This document shows, one piece after another, positions 1 to 14,000 of a stretch of DNA of 64,000 nucleotides. The stretch covers positions 2,170,001-2,234,000 of the forward strand of contig OY725490.1 of the NCBI GenBank assembly GCA_963281255.1, in the 5' to 3' direction. The stretch is from Aphrocallistes beatrix (lineage: Eukaryota > Porifera > Hexactinellida > Sceptrulophora > Aphrocallistidae). The position numbers and the translations under genes were made by a program. Below the pieces are notes generated by a model that saw nothing but the letters and a program-made list of their open reading frames with translations, did no database searches and had not been told where the DNA came from. Every line of letters starts with the position of its first letter. The stretch's first letter is position 1.

Positions 1-85
1 TAGAACTTGTGCGTCTAATGCATTAGACTTAGCCTTACAACAAGAAAGAATTTAATATGAATGAAACAGTCCAGATCAAACTAGG

Positions 86-2446
<2,361 letters not shown>

Positions 2447-3513
2447 CTAAACTGTGGAGAAATATCAAAGCATGATAAATACAGAACTAAATGAGTACAG
2501 TAAACCTCGATAGAGCAACAGTTATATACAAATATTGAAAAATTTCGGATTCTTAAATCATTCAACATTTTGAGCTGACTTCTCATTGCTTCATACTTCT
2601 ATGATTGGGAGGTGTTCGGATTTTCGAGGGTGACTAGGTATCTGAATCTTAGATGCTTCAAAGGTAAATAGTATAGATATATATTATCTCGTAAACCTAG
2701 TTATTCTTATTTAAAATATTCCACATTACACAAGTTCGTTATTTTAACCTAAGATGGTGATCTATTGATTCAGGAACTAATTGAACGTTTCGAAATGATC
2801 TTCTACGCCATGATGTTACACCACGAGAGGAGATTTCTCGACACAATTAGGCAGTTTTTCGTGTTTGTAAATAGTTCCGATTTAGACACAAAATAAATTC
2901 TTTCGATTCGTTTGCTTACACTTCTCATCTCTTCAGCCAAATTATTATATAAAATATCTATAATTTCCCTGTTGTGTAATTTCTGAATTTAATAAGCAGG
3001 AACGACATTTTGATATTACCTTCTAGCTACTATATCGTCAAAAAAGGCCAACTCTTTTCTTATCAGATTAAAAAAAATACGCGACTAGATTTCAAAGGTT
3101 GGTCTTTTTCAGTTTTGAACGGCCAATTTATAATATTCTATTTCGAAGCTTAAGGATAAATATTTTGTGGGCCTTTGTTTACAATATGACTATAAAATAA
3201 ACAAATTTCAAAATATACTATAGCATTCACCGTTTTCCTGTGTGTAAATTTCTAATTTTAAAAAAATTTAGAAATTCTTTTCGTCGGAAATTTATTTTCT
3301 TTTGTAGAACAAGCAAATTATGTGATTGGAGTGGCCGAATGGCGTACACAAGTTGTCTGTAGAATATGATACAGTAGTCCAAACAACCACACCAGTAATA
3401 AATTACCTACCTAGATACCGAAAGTATGCAGTCATTCATCTCACTGCTACAATCCTCTAATGCGCTATAAGAATGAGAAATATCATCAAGCTATTCCCTG
3501 GGCTAGAACAAGG

Positions 3514-3640
3514 CAGGGATTCATCCAGGCGCGTAAATTGAAACCAATATAGATCAAACCGCGCGAAATTTGCCTAAACTCGTATATCGAATATGAAATA
3601 TAGGCTAGCGCATATCCTAGAAAAGCTGGATGAAGCCCTG
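3514..3640. mobile_element. Short inverted-repeat element (CAGGG termini)
   Basis: A 127-bp stretch bounded by CAGGGATTCATCCAG and the reverse complement of CAGGGCTTCATCCAG (14 of 15 identical). CAGGG termini are typical of hAT-type non-autonomous elements. No clean target-site duplication is visible: the flanking 8 bases agree at only about five positions. Confidence 0.5.
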
Positions 3641-4393
3641 GAAGAGGTGTGAATGTGACACATATTAGAACAAGGCTATCTCCGAATTAAAAATAGGAAA
3701 TTGTAAAAAAAGCAAGTTTAAGTTTAAATTAGTTTCAAATTCCATTTCAAGGGAGGGGTTGCCCCCTTTGGATGATTTTCTCCCTCGTGTTATAATTAAA
3801 AATGGATGTTATAGTATTCAAATTCAAACTACATAATTTTGTGTTAGAATTTGCGATGAAAATTCTCAGAAAAACCCCTTGTCAGAACACAGAAATGGTA
3901 CAAAGTGCCAGCGGCTCGAAATCAAAATTAGAAATATTCACCTGTAAATATTTTCCTAGAATGCAAAGCTATTGAAAGAAAACTATATATAGAGTATTTG
4001 TGGTGTCCCGTTCTCCACTTACCATCCTTTTTACAGAAAAATACTTAGTCTAGACGCTCTTAATTCTTTACCATCTCACCGGTTGCCTGGCAACCAAGAA
4101 GTACACAGGAATGTTGCGCTGAGTTGTCAACTACAAATAAAGTGTTGTTCATTTTGTTTCTTATTTCAATGAAAATAAACAAGAATAACCAAACCTTCAT
4201 TAGCACATTTGTCGTATCAAATAAGAACATAATTGAGTCGAGCAGTTTGAGAATGAATTGAAGAATGCGAGTAGAATGGATCGAATCTGAGCTGTGTACA
4301 ATTGCTATGGTTGTATAGTATCTGTAGCGAAGGAATATAAGATTGAAATTTATAACAATGGACTCAATGAAAGATAATTATTATATAACTATA

Positions 4394-4597
4394 CAGTCGA
4401 CTCCGCTTAATAGGGTCACATCGAACAGAGGACATTTTGCCCCGATTAAGCGGAGAACCCTATTAACCGAAAAAGTTTTGTGTTAGCTTCTATGTGTGTG
4501 AGCTATTCCAGTCCTGCCAAAAGTGGCCCGATTAAGCAGTGGCCTGATTAAGCGGTTGATCAGATTAAACAGTGAACCTAATAAGCGGAGTCGACTG
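4394..4597. mobile_element. Tigger/pogo-like MITE, copy 1
   Basis: A 204-bp element with terminal inverted repeats CAGTCGACTCCGCTTAAT flanked by TA on both sides. Internal sequence repeats the AAGCGGAG motif in both directions, so the element folds back over much of its length. No coding capacity. A second copy lies at 13477-13663. The TA target and CAGT terminus suggest the Tc1/mariner superfamily (pogo/Tigger group); that assignment is inference. Confidence 0.8.
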
Positions 4598-5093
4598 TAT
4601 TTAGAAGTCTATTTCTAGCTATTTTCAAGGTTATAACGTTATGTCGTTCAGCCATAATATTACTTTTTAGAACTTTACAAGTGCACGAGTTTATTTAACG
4701 AATTAATAATGATCACAGAGAGAACATTTTCTTACACACAGCGCACAAGTCAGTGCTAATTACAAATTATGACATCAGGGCCGTCGGAGCTAATAAAAAT
4801 TGTTAAGGCCATGGACATTGTTTTAATAGTATCGATACTACCACATACCATACCAACTACGCAATTATTGATTCACCTCCCTACTACATACACTTATACA
4901 AATCTCAGTAAATGCATGTAATATTATACACAACTTTAAATTGCGAATAAAATGCAACTAGAACTGATATAAGTTATTTCAATGGGGTCCTAGCTTGAAT
5001 CAGGGAATGAACGAACGAACGAACTGACGCAAAGCTTTTAAGGGATTTACACTGAATTTCATTCCCTGCCTTGAATATTGAATTTGGATTTAG

Positions 5094-5300
5094 GCGGCTA
5101 AAGGGGAACTTCTGAAAAGCAAACTCCCAACCACAGTTCTGAGGAAAATCTGGTTTCTTTCCGACATCGACAAAGACGGGAAACTAGACAAAGACGAGTT
5201 TATCCTCTGCATGCACCTGATCAGCACTAAACTGAACGGGAATGATCTGCCTGAGACACTGCCTTACAAGCTAGTCCCCCCTTCCAAACGAAATAACTGA
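5094..5300 (+). CDS. EHD-family protein, last exon (C-terminal EH domain)
   Basis: A 207-base exon missed by simple ORF listing. It follows a good acceptor (tttggatttag) and reads for 68 codons to TGA at 5298-5300. The product contains KSKLPTTVLRKIWFLSDID, the calcium loop DIDKDGKLDKDEF, and the ending LVPPSKRNN. This is the diagnostic C-terminus of EHD1-4 proteins: an EH domain with a calcium-binding EF-hand, which binds NPF motifs during membrane recycling. No upstream EHD exon (dynamin-like GTPase part) is found between 2432 and 5093, so either the rest lies beyond the left edge of the window, with the PRP4 kinase nested in its intron, or this is an orphan exon copy. Conservation of the reading frame argues for a live exon. 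A possible AATAAA signal lies about 190 bases downstream. Confidence 0.8.
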   Translation, partial: AAKGELLKSKLPTTVLRKIWFLSDIDKDGKLDKDEFILCMHLISTKLNGNDLPETLPYKLVPPSKRNN

Positions 5301-5798
5301 GGATTCACTGATGGATGAAATTGCTTTTATAGAGTTTGAATGTTGTTTTGCTATTTGTAATTGCGATTATTATTATTATTATTATATATATATTATTGTA
5401 TAGAACACTATGGTATTTCGTAGAAAAGGAATTGGGGTTCAGAATTAATATACAAACTGAATTAAAGAAATAAGCGGGCATTGGTTTTAAAATAAAACTC
5501 CAAAGGTGTTTGGTGGAGTTTTGTTGGTAAACAGCAAATTTCAAACTCATTTCCGACGAAAGTGGGATTTTTTAGGAAATTTTCAATTTTGACATCTACA
5601 CCGTGAATTAATTTTTATCAGTTGATACGAATTCCGAACAAGAATACAAAGTTTGATGGTCTCATGGTCTCATGGTGATATATTAATGATAATTACATGT
5701 AGGATAATTGATCAATATTCTTGTGATATAAATGCATTGTAGCTAGTTTGGTTTGAGTAACCTATGCTGTTAGAACTGATGAAATTTTATTCTCATTA

Positions 5799-7091
5799 AT
5801 GGCTAATGAAAATCCGGATATTCAAAGTGACAAGCTATCCAGTCTTCTCTACTCCCAAACTGCTGAGTCTAAATTCGGCGGCTACAAAAAGTCACTTCTC
5901 GCCCCCCTCCCCCTCCTAGCGTCCAACTTCCTCCTCTGCGCCAAGTGTGAGTCCATATTAAGGGAAGCCTGCACTGATTCATCGCAGGGACAATTCACCT
6001 GTGAGAACTGTTCTGAGAATGAAGTCATTTCCCCCGCAATTTCCAGCCGTTCGACCATCTCTGGTTTGGGGTCTCTCTGTCCTCTATCTTCTCGTGGCTG
6101 CGGTTGGGAAGGGACACTCAGTAAGGTCGAAGAACACGTGGAGTCCTGTCCGTTCTATAGACTCGAGTGTCGGAATAACTGTGGGGGGGTGTTAATGAGA
6201 CAAGAGATGGAACAGCATCTGCTCTCGAACTGTGTCCTGAGAGAGATTAAGTGTGAGCTCTGTGGCTCTCTATTCCATGAGAAACAGATGAATGAGCACT
6301 TCACTTCCTGTACGGAATTTCTTGTCAAATGTCAGCTGTGCAATCTTGAAATAAAACGCGGTTCGTTGGAATCACATTCCAAGGAGAAGTGCGAAAATGC
6401 TCCAATCAGCTGTGAGTATTCGTTGTACGGTTGCAAAGTCAAAGTTGTGAGGAATGAGATGACGCAACATCTGAATGAAAATAAGATTTCACACCTTGAG
6501 ATGAAGATCGCAGGCCTCAATACATAATTATTGAATCAAAAAGAGATCATTGGAGTTATGCAAGAGAGAGATTTCGAGTACAATAAACTAATCAATGACA
6601 TAAAAGGTCGCATATACAAAGTAGAAGCGAACTGTATGATAAACCCCACTACATTCTATTTTGGGATATCAGGTCTGCAGAAAATGTTTCAAGACGTGAA
6701 CTCTGAATTGCATGTGCTTATCTTCAATGGCTGTTTGGGCTATTATGAGCTGATGTTTTCTTGCTACATCACGAGGAGTGGGCATTTGAATCTTGGGATT
6801 CGGAACATGAAAGGAGACAGAGACGAAGAGTTAGAATGGCCACTCAAGGCCACCTCACAAGTTTCACTTCTCCCGTGTGTGAAATCAAAGAATGAACATA
6901 AAATGAAAGATGAAGATATTACACTTATTCGCTGCAATGACGATGGATTCGACATCCCAGCTGTGATCGCCAGCATAGGGAAGTCCTATGCCCTGGGGAA
7001 TGCATTCTATGATCGGGACTCTATCCGAGTAAAGGTAACCCTGCAAACCTCCAATCCTCTGCTGAAGAGAAAACCACAGTACTTTTCTTAA
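5799..7091 (+). pseudogene. TRAF-like protein with one in-frame stop
   Basis: Two open segments in the same frame, 5799-6524 and 6528-7091, are separated by a single TAA at 6525-6527. The first 242 residues carry a divergent RING-like pair region (CAKC, CENC) and then TRAF-type zinc fingers with regular Cys/His spacing (for example CPLSSRGCGWEGT, CRNNCGG, CELCGSLF, CQLCNLEI, CEYSLYGC). A short coiled coil follows and is interrupted by the stop. The remaining ~187 residues look like a divergent MATH/TRAF-C domain (YELMFSCYITRSGHLNLGIR). TRAFs are adaptors for TNF-receptor and innate immune signalling. The frame downstream of the stop is fully open and reads naturally, so the stop is recent, an assembly error, or is read through. 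An intron that removes it is not obvious. Confidence 0.75.
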
Positions 7092-7850
7092 TTTACCTCA
7101 GAAAGGTGTATATAAACATGTTATTTTGGAATATATCTTGTTTTTTGTGTGATATTATTTTAATTTTCGAATTATTATTTAGATTTTATCATTTGGATAT
7201 TTTCTAATTTTCTAATTAAATTAATGACCTACCATGAACTTATATAAATAATACTGAAAACATTATATTTCGGACCAGGGATAAATTAGAATGGTAATGA
7301 TAAAATACAAAATTGGTATAAAGTCTCCAACCAGGATAGAGCTTAAAATAATTTATTACAAAATATGCAAACATGAATTCATTGGCAATTGATCCTATCA
7401 CAAATCTCTTTCATATGGTGGGGTATTTAGGGGTGTAGATTCCGAATATCGTATTTTCGAATTTATATGATTATTTTCTGTTTACAATGGATGTCTATAC
7501 ATATTAATTACCCCTCGAATGATAGGAAGGGATGATTTACAATAAACCTTTATTCTAAGGAGAAACAAAAAGTTTACCACCCTCTTTGATGGGGGACTAG
7601 GCCAATTATGTATCAATATTCAATACCTTGTTAATCTATCCCTGTCCTCAATTTTACTCTGTTTTCTATCCTTATTATAGAAGTTCATATTTTGGTTGTT
7701 TTGATTTCTCAAATTATATTAATGACTAAGGCTAACTTAAAGTATTTCAATTTTTGGTACTTCTTACTTCTAAAAAATTGATTTTTTTCGAAGCTCTAAC
7801 AATCAGACAATTCACGATTTCGATTCATACTCGCCTGCCTTTGCAGAAGA
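7092..7850. other. Intergenic, no gene seen
   Basis: AT-rich sequence with no recognised coding segment or repeat. A strong acceptor-like tract (cctgcctttgcag) ends at 7846, only four bases before the kanadaptin start codon, suggesting that the right end of this stretch is a 5-prime-UTR intron of that gene. Confidence 0.5.
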
Positions 7851-8074
7851 ATGGAATTTAAAACACCAAAACAGAAACAAACAACTGGGAACAGTTCTGA
7901 TGCCGAAAAGCAGATTCCGGAAGATGACGAATCCTCAGTTCCTCAAAAAGAAGAAATAAGTAACGAAAAACCGAAAGTATTACCAGTTTTAAAATACTCT
8001 GAACCCGAATGGTCTGGAGTACCAGACAGAGAGTATTTTTTAACCATTCTTAAGAATGGAAAAGAAATAGACAG
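7851..8074 (+). CDS. SLC4A1AP: Kanadaptin exon 1
   Basis: Starts MEFKTPKQKQ and ends in phase 2 at ACAG|GTAAGG. The tail KYSEPEWSGVPDREYFLTIL is the conserved lead-in to the FHA domain, in which the first strand (LKNGKEID) is cut by intron 1. The intron is 6.4 kb long and contains the whole LRRK-like gene on the minus strand. Confidence 0.9.
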
Positions 8075-11000
8075 GTAAGGCTTTTTGGTTACCTTTTGGA
8101 CATTCCCTAAAACTTTAACATTAACCCTACTTGGACTTGGGGTCAAAGGTATAAATAGAAAATTCCCACTTTCATTTTCACTTTCAGTTCACTTTCAATT
8201 AACTTTCACTTTCACTTCAACATTCCAAGTCCAATTAGGGTTAAATATATAATACTGCTATTACGGTAAATACCACAAAACTGCCGTCTATTTTTAATGC
8301 GAATATTTCCAATATTTATTGCGCAATTTTTAGAATTTCGCCAAAATTTGGCTGAGAAAAATGGTCATTGCTGATTAATGACAAAATTTAAAAAATAATT
8401 TGGACAATCGCTTAATTAATGCTTATGATTTAAGGTAATACTAATTATTATCAAAACAATCATTCAAATTCAAAATATAATTAGTAAAAGAGCTAACTAT
8501 ACAACAAAACCAAAGCAAACAATTCATTTAATAGCCCAACTGAATACACACAATCTCAGTTGTCAGAAATGTTACTACTGCTCGTGGTGTCGAAGCTGCT
8601 GGTAGTGAAGTTAGAAGCGATGGAGTTCTGGAATGTGATGCCGGGTGGAATGTCTAGGAAGTCAGACGGGTCCAAGTCAATGCTCATACTGTTCAGGAAG
8701 TCCTTGCTTTTTAGGAATTTCTGTCGTCTAGGCTGCATCGGTTCGTAATAATCCGTTTCTGAACTGTTATCCAGCTCCTCTAATGGCGGTAATGGAGACG
8801 AAAGTTTTTGAAAAACTCTTCTCTCGATCTCATGATTCCTCGGCAGCACAGGAAAAATGTCCAAAATTGTTCTGTAGAAAGATTCCTTCACAAGCGTTAA
8901 TGTCCGTCCAGTCTTCTTCACCATTGGAAGGTTCATGTACCCTTCTCCCAGAGTCAATAGCATTGCTGACGGCGGAGAATTAATGTTCAGAATCTGCAAA
9001 CAACGCAAACTTGAACCATGGATGTGAAATGTGCTGAGATGTCTCGCAGTACCGTCAGCAGTTGAGAACGCCAGCAAATACCCAGTGCTCAAGCCTAGGA
9101 ATATCCAAGGGTCACAAGACTCCATCGACATGATGTAATGCTTTTGTTTCTGACGATCGACTGGCAAATGTGGGGCAACCGAAACTTGATTTAAAGGTCG
9201 CATTTTAACTGCGTCCCACGTGTGTAGGATAATCTCTCTACGATTGAAGAAGTGCAGGCAATCATTGAACATTGTCAGACGCATGCCTTGGATTTCTTTG
9301 GGAGTTGACTGTGGGTCTATTTCTGTGGAGTAATGCTTCATTTCCATCAGATCAAGAGAGAAAACGTGGATGAATCCTTTGCTCGTTGAGTAGACTTTCC
9401 CTCGGAAAACTTGAATGGATTTGATTGGATTCGAATTAGCTTCGATTTGGTAGGTTTTCGACAGATTCCCGGTCATAGTATCGAAGTCGAAAATAGTCAC
9501 TCTCCCCTTCTCGTCCCCAGCTAGCACAACATCCCCAGCCACCTCAAAACACATGATGACGGATTCAAATTCCTTCGTGTGCAGTATATCCAATGTATGA
9601 GAAGATATCACGAAAATATTTTCTTCTATCGTGCCCAGAAATATGAAATTCCTTGCACAAGCCAAAGCAACGATAAATTGCGTGTCCATTTGGGTACTGG
9701 CTACTTTCTCAAGCGTTATAGAGTTCATCAGCTCCAACTTGTTGCCTTTATTCCCGTGTGCGATGACTAGATTCCGTCCTGAGTCCTGAGTTATATCTGC
9801 CAAGTGCAGCGAATCGACTTTACCCAGCTCATGCTGAGACTGCATCACTGTGGTGAGGGAACATCTTAAGTATTTCATTGCGTCTTCAGCGAAAGGTCTT
9901 TTCGCCGGCGATTTTCTCCAACAGGCCTCCATGAGTGCAGTTATCCCGTAGGCTAACTGATCTATTTTCGGGCAATTCGGACGGAATCCATAGCTGATTA
10001 ATTCCTCAATTTTTTCCCGTTGGTATTCAAAAGATCTCAAACTTGTGCACACTTCGTAGATGAGAAATCCGAACGAGAAAACATCAGACCTCTCTTCGTA
10101 CTCCATGTTCCCGTCCTTTAGGAGCATTTCGGGCGCGGGGTAAACACCTTTTTTCTGCTTTAAATAACCGACAAACATTGTGGCTGCTGCATTCTCGAAT
10201 CTTCCCAGTTTGACGTTTATTTCTGTGTCGTTGGAGAGTGAGCACACGAGCACTGACTCAGGACAGATGTTCCGATGCATTATTTTAGATTTGTGCAGGT
10301 AGAACATCGCCTCACAAACTTGGCAGAGAATGCGAATAACGAAATTGTAGTTCAATTCGAACTTTCTCTCAAAGATTAACCAATCCAAGTTGGAGATTGG
10401 CCCAGCTTCTAAGGCCATTGTGAGCGGTTTGGTCGAATATGCAACGATTTTATGCAAAAACGGCGTTTTTAGCAACTGCAAATGAACGTAGATTTCTATT
10501 TCCGCCCAGACAGAGTAGATATCAATCCCTGAGTTCCGTTGGCTCAGCGTCCCATCTATCTTGAGATTGTGTTCTTTGAAAAGGGCCGGTGTGTCCCCGA
10601 AAGTCCCTTGTCTGAGCCCAGGAATGGACGAGTAACTCTCGAACTTAAAGCTGGAACTTTGCGTGATGATATCGAAAGAAATATCTTCTGGATAGAAGGA
10701 TGGCACTAGTGTTGAAATGTGGACTTTGTCTGGATGGTTTGGGCAGACCATACTCACATCCTCCATCACATCGGGCAGGAGGACTTTCCAACAGAAACAG
10801 TACGGCTTCTCCAATTCATTCTCCACACAGACGGGGCAGTACACCCACACATCTGATTCCACCACGAGCTGTGGGTACCAGTGAGTCAGCAGGGAGCACA
10901 TGTAGGAGTACAATATCTTGAGGACCTGGTAGCCGCTGTCTGTGTTGGGCACGGATATCTCAATCCCATCAGAATCTAACACTTCGTTGCGCTTTTTTAC

Positions 11001-14000
11001 AAGTCGCAGTATGTAGTGCTGAACTCGTTGCACTAGGATCCCCCACTTACTAATCCGATATCGAACTAATGACATGTCCTCTTTCTTCCCCTCGCCCTCT
11101 ACGCCTGTGTATTGCGACACAATGAAAGGCAGACAGTTGAGTATGTGCGCGATCAGACGGACCCAGAGACTCAAGGGTTGGTAATTGATGGCGAAGTAGG
11201 TGTAGTGAGAATTCGGGATCGGAACGAGATGTTCCGGGGTTAGGACGCTGGGTACAAACCAGGAATTTTGGTCCAATGGCATCGCGAGAGCGTTTTGTGC
11301 CAGGAAGTAGTATAGCCCGGCGGGCGGGGAACTGTTTGAGAAGCGCATAACCAACTCCTCCAACCCCAGCTGTGTGAGGGTGTAGGCGTTGATGTAGAGA
11401 GAACTGTGGGTAGATCGGCCGATAATATGCTCCACAAGTCTCACGATCCAGTCTCTGTCCAGGAAGATGAGGTCTTCGCAGCCGTGGAGGTTGGAAGGGA
11501 AGTAGGAAACCATTCCAGTGTCCTCCAAGAACTCGATTATCGTCCCCAGTTCTGGAATCCCGAGTAGATCTGAGTTGTGAAGTGAGGCGCGAATCCTTTC
11601 CCAGAAATCGGACTTGCTGATAATCGGTGCGTCATTCGCTTTGATCTTTTTTCGCATAATTCTGACTTGTTCTTGTATCTCGGTGTAGCAGCCAGGAACT
11701 CTCAAACATTTTTTGAGAGCTGAAGCATCGAACTTTAACTGTTCAATAATCGGGGATGTGTCCAATATGAACTTATCAGTGGAGGGATGTATCGTCAGAG
11801 AATGCAGTTTTACATCTTCGGACAAATTCAAACCTTCCCTCAAACTATTCTCGTCTAACTGATAATTCTGATTCAGGATAGCGACAATATGAACTAACGA
11901 ATCTGGGTCAAAGGTTTCCAAGTACTGAATTATCCCATCTATTGAGTCGAAGTCAATATCGCTTAACTGCCAGAACACGACGAATAGACTCGGGTTCCTT
12001 ATCAGCACTTCGTGTACATGTTGGAACCCAACGGGAATGCCACAACCCGTCAGTTGGATGAAAGGGGAATCCTTCAGTTCTGTCTCTAAGCTTTTCATGC
12101 CGGCGTTAAAGATCTCTAATTCGTGACATGCATCCACCACAACAATCTCTGTGTGTTCTACAATCACCTCAGAAGTGAGTCTCTGATTGTAAAAGGCCCA
12201 AATGTCCATTCCGGATGAATAGGGGATGTTTAGTAGAGATTCAGTTCCCTCCAAGTTCAGTGACACTTCGATCTTTCCTAAGGCAGTCGGGAGTTTCAGT
12301 AAATACGGGTTAAAGCTAAGATCTAGTTTCCTAAGAGATTTTATCGTTGAGATAGCTGGGGATAGTTCCACCAACTTGTTTCGACTGAGATTCAGCTCTA
12401 TCAGCCAAGAATTCTCCAAACAAGATGGAAAGTGACAAAACTGATTGCCTTGCAGGAAAAGAAATTTTATTCTCCGACTTAGGTTCATGGCAGGAAGCTC
12501 GGAAATCATGTTGTAGGACAGATCTAAGTGAAGTAAGTTCTTCGCTGAAAGAATTTCGCTCGAAACAAGCCAAAGTTTGTTATTGGAAACACTCAACTTT
12601 GTTAGATTGGGCAGCTCACTCAGTGATTTGTCTAAAATCGTCAGTCGGTTGTAGTTCAAGTTAACTTCAACGATTAAATCTACGTCGATGGGCAGAATGG
12701 GGAAAAAGCTTTGAATTTCTGGTAGCATGCACCCGGAGAAATTCAAATTCCTTCCAAGGTTTAAGAGAAAATACTTCGATCTTTGAAATACTTCACATGC
12801 GGCCACAATATTTTTATTTTCCACAGCCAGTAGGAATAGGATGGACATCTTGAAATATTCATCATCAAACAGCGGCTGTAGCAGTTTCATATTGGCGACT
12901 GTGCTCTCGTGAGCGTGAACTGCATCTTCTATCTGCCCGTCTAAGAATAGACGAGTCAGTTCCGTCTCCCCGTTTGTGATAGATTTGCATAGACGGATGA
13001 AGGCTGTACTAAAATTAGCTTCGGCTGGCAGGGAGTCTAGAATGTAGCTGAAATTCCGTGCTTTGTATTGGATCAGAATTTCCATCACTTTGATGTGACC
13101 GAAGCGAGAAGATTCTAAGAGAAGAGTGTCCAACTCTGTGTTGATGAATATTCTGACACTTTTTTTCTTGCATCCTTGCCACTCTAGTACCTCGTTTAGA
13201 TGTTCTAAATTCTAAACGAATAAACGTTTAAACAGGCAATTAAACGTGAGTTTAAGTCACAATGGTTAATACCTTTTTGAGAAGACTTAAATTTTGCTCT
13301 GAGATGGCATTCCAGATTTCTAAAAAATAAAGTAATTTTATAAATGTAATGCTGTACCGACATTTCAGGTTATTCACTTTTTGAAAGGATTCAAACACAT
13401 ATTTATCGTTTGAATTACGTTCCGTTACTTAGTTTAGTTGTCTTCCCCTTCATAATATTAGAAAATGGAATTAATACAGTCGACTCCGCTAATAGAGTCA
13501 CTGTTTAATCGAGTCAACCTTTTAATCGGGCCACTTTTGGCAGGACTGGAATAGCTCTCACACATAGAAGCTAATACAAAATATTTTCGGTTTATAGGGT
13601 TCTCCGCTTAATCGGAGCAAAATGTCCTCTGACCGATGTGACCCTATTAAGCGGAGTCGACTGTATTTAAAATGTCTGAATACCAATTCTACTAAGTAAA
13701 CTTTGAATAATAAATACTGAATGCGCTTTTAAGAATTATAATTTTGTATATTTCTTTCCATAAAAATTCGATTACATTCAAGGCACCATATAACATACCT
13801 AGCAGTACGTAGATACATTTAACTTCACGATGCTGGCTCCGCATTCCAATCTCCAAAGGTGTTGCTTTGTGTAGATCCTCGATGAAGGGGCACATTCCGT
13901 GTTGAATCAGGGCTAGCATCTCATCCAACCGTCCCTGTTCCGCTGCCAAGTGCATGACTGTACCGCCGTTTTCATGTCTCAGGGGGCAGGAAAGTTCTTC

